From Streptomyces shenzhenensis (GTDB taxonomy: Bacteria > Actinomycetota > Actinomycetes > Streptomycetales > Streptomycetaceae): a DNA stretch of 64,000 nucleotides. Positions 63,817 to 64,000 of this stretch are shown here, piece after piece. The translations under genes were made by a program, and so were the position numbers. The stretch is taken from assembly GCF_003688995.1 (NCBI RefSeq), contig NZ_PENI01000002.1, positions 62,001 to 126,000 on the forward strand. Direction: 5' to 3'. Numbering within the stretch: the first letter of the stretch is position 1; the number at the start of each line of letters is the position of its first letter. The notes below the pieces were generated by a model that saw nothing but the letters and a program-made list of their open reading frames with translations, was not told the origin of the DNA and ran no database searches.

Positions 63817-64000
63817 GGATTACTCCCAGGAGGAGGGCTTGAGGGACTTGGGGCCTGACTGACCCGTGACCTCACGCTAGGAGCCGATCTCAGCGACCTT
63901 GGCCCCCCACGGTGGTCAATCCGGGGTGAGCGATTAGGACCGTGGTATGAACCGTCGCTCTCCAACCTCCTGCGAAGGTCGTAGAGCAATGCCGGTGACC
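63817..64000. other. Upstream region of the MMPL operon
   Basis: The 184 bases hold the MMPL promoter region (GCGACCTTGGCCCCCC and a TTAGGACCGTGGTATGA stretch). A plus-strand frame from about 63946 (or ATG 63985 with GAAGG upstream) may start a gene that runs out of the window; it cannot be identified. Confidence 0.4.

Overview
The window is high-GC actinobacterial DNA and almost certainly Streptomyces chromosome. Supporting signs are GTG/TTG starts, NTGA start-stop overlaps, a class A RNase P RNA, F420-dependent and Nif3/zinc-ribbon/RNase H-phosphatase genes in typical actinobacterial arrangements, and Streptomyces-type interspersed repeats. No rRNA, tRNA or CRISPR array was seen. It is a mosaic of core metabolism and several accessory islands.

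Region 1 (1-7475): the tail of an SDR gene, a small secreted lytic transglycosylase, then a tightly coupled leftward operon under a cobalamin riboswitch: a surface alpha/alpha-barrel protein, a small secreted membrane-anchored protein, EcfT, a fused double-ATPase EcfA and an S component. This reads as an ECF-type vitamin B12 importer whose extracellular binding parts resemble the domains of intrinsic factor/transcobalamin. Region 2 (7476-11778): repeats, an MBL hydrolase, an aldehyde dehydrogenase-ferredoxin pair, an orphan TPP riboswitch facing the 3' end of a KstR-type repressor gene, and that repressor with its operator.

Region 3 (11779-25429): a glycosyltransferase/methyltransferase/cyclase-fold trio, then an unusual cluster (HTH-TPR regulator, a sulfotransferase-like/FGE-like fusion protein, a NUDIX hydrolase, a sugar nucleotidyltransferase), an F420-dependent oxidoreductase, a membrane protein, a cell-wall amidase and a methyltransferase. 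Region 4 (25430-32398): an MFS exporter with a C-terminal beta domain, an SCP-x-type thiolase with a KstR operator, an NTF2-like protein, an orphan response regulator with a duplicated 3' end, and a divergent oxidoreductase/TetR pair.

Region 5 (32399-45600): an accessory island encoding a secreted LamG protein, a 2,443-residue RHS polymorphic toxin (with an internal B-lectin-like insert, a Hint domain and a C-terminal toxin) and its likely immunity protein, followed by a terminator and an integrase remnant. Region 6 (45601-50722): a KstR-operator-led MaoC/ADH/SDR operon resembling sterol side-chain beta-oxidation genes, then a probable RNA region, a small ORF and a hypothetical protein. Region 7 (50926-64000): Nif3, zinc-ribbon and RNase H/phosphatase genes, a 38-bp tandem array, KDPG aldolase, YaaA, an AraC regulator, an EamA exporter overlapping rnpB, a decayed IS256-type transposase, and an MMPL transporter/histidine kinase/response regulator operon.

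Two themes tie distant genes together. First, three exact TNNAACNNGTTNNA sites, one beside kstR and two upstream of beta-oxidation-type genes, suggest a dispersed KstR regulon. Second, repeat expansion is frequent: 69-bp elements in three places (one inside a gene, in frame), 144-bp units in two places, and 38-bp units downstream of the aldolase.
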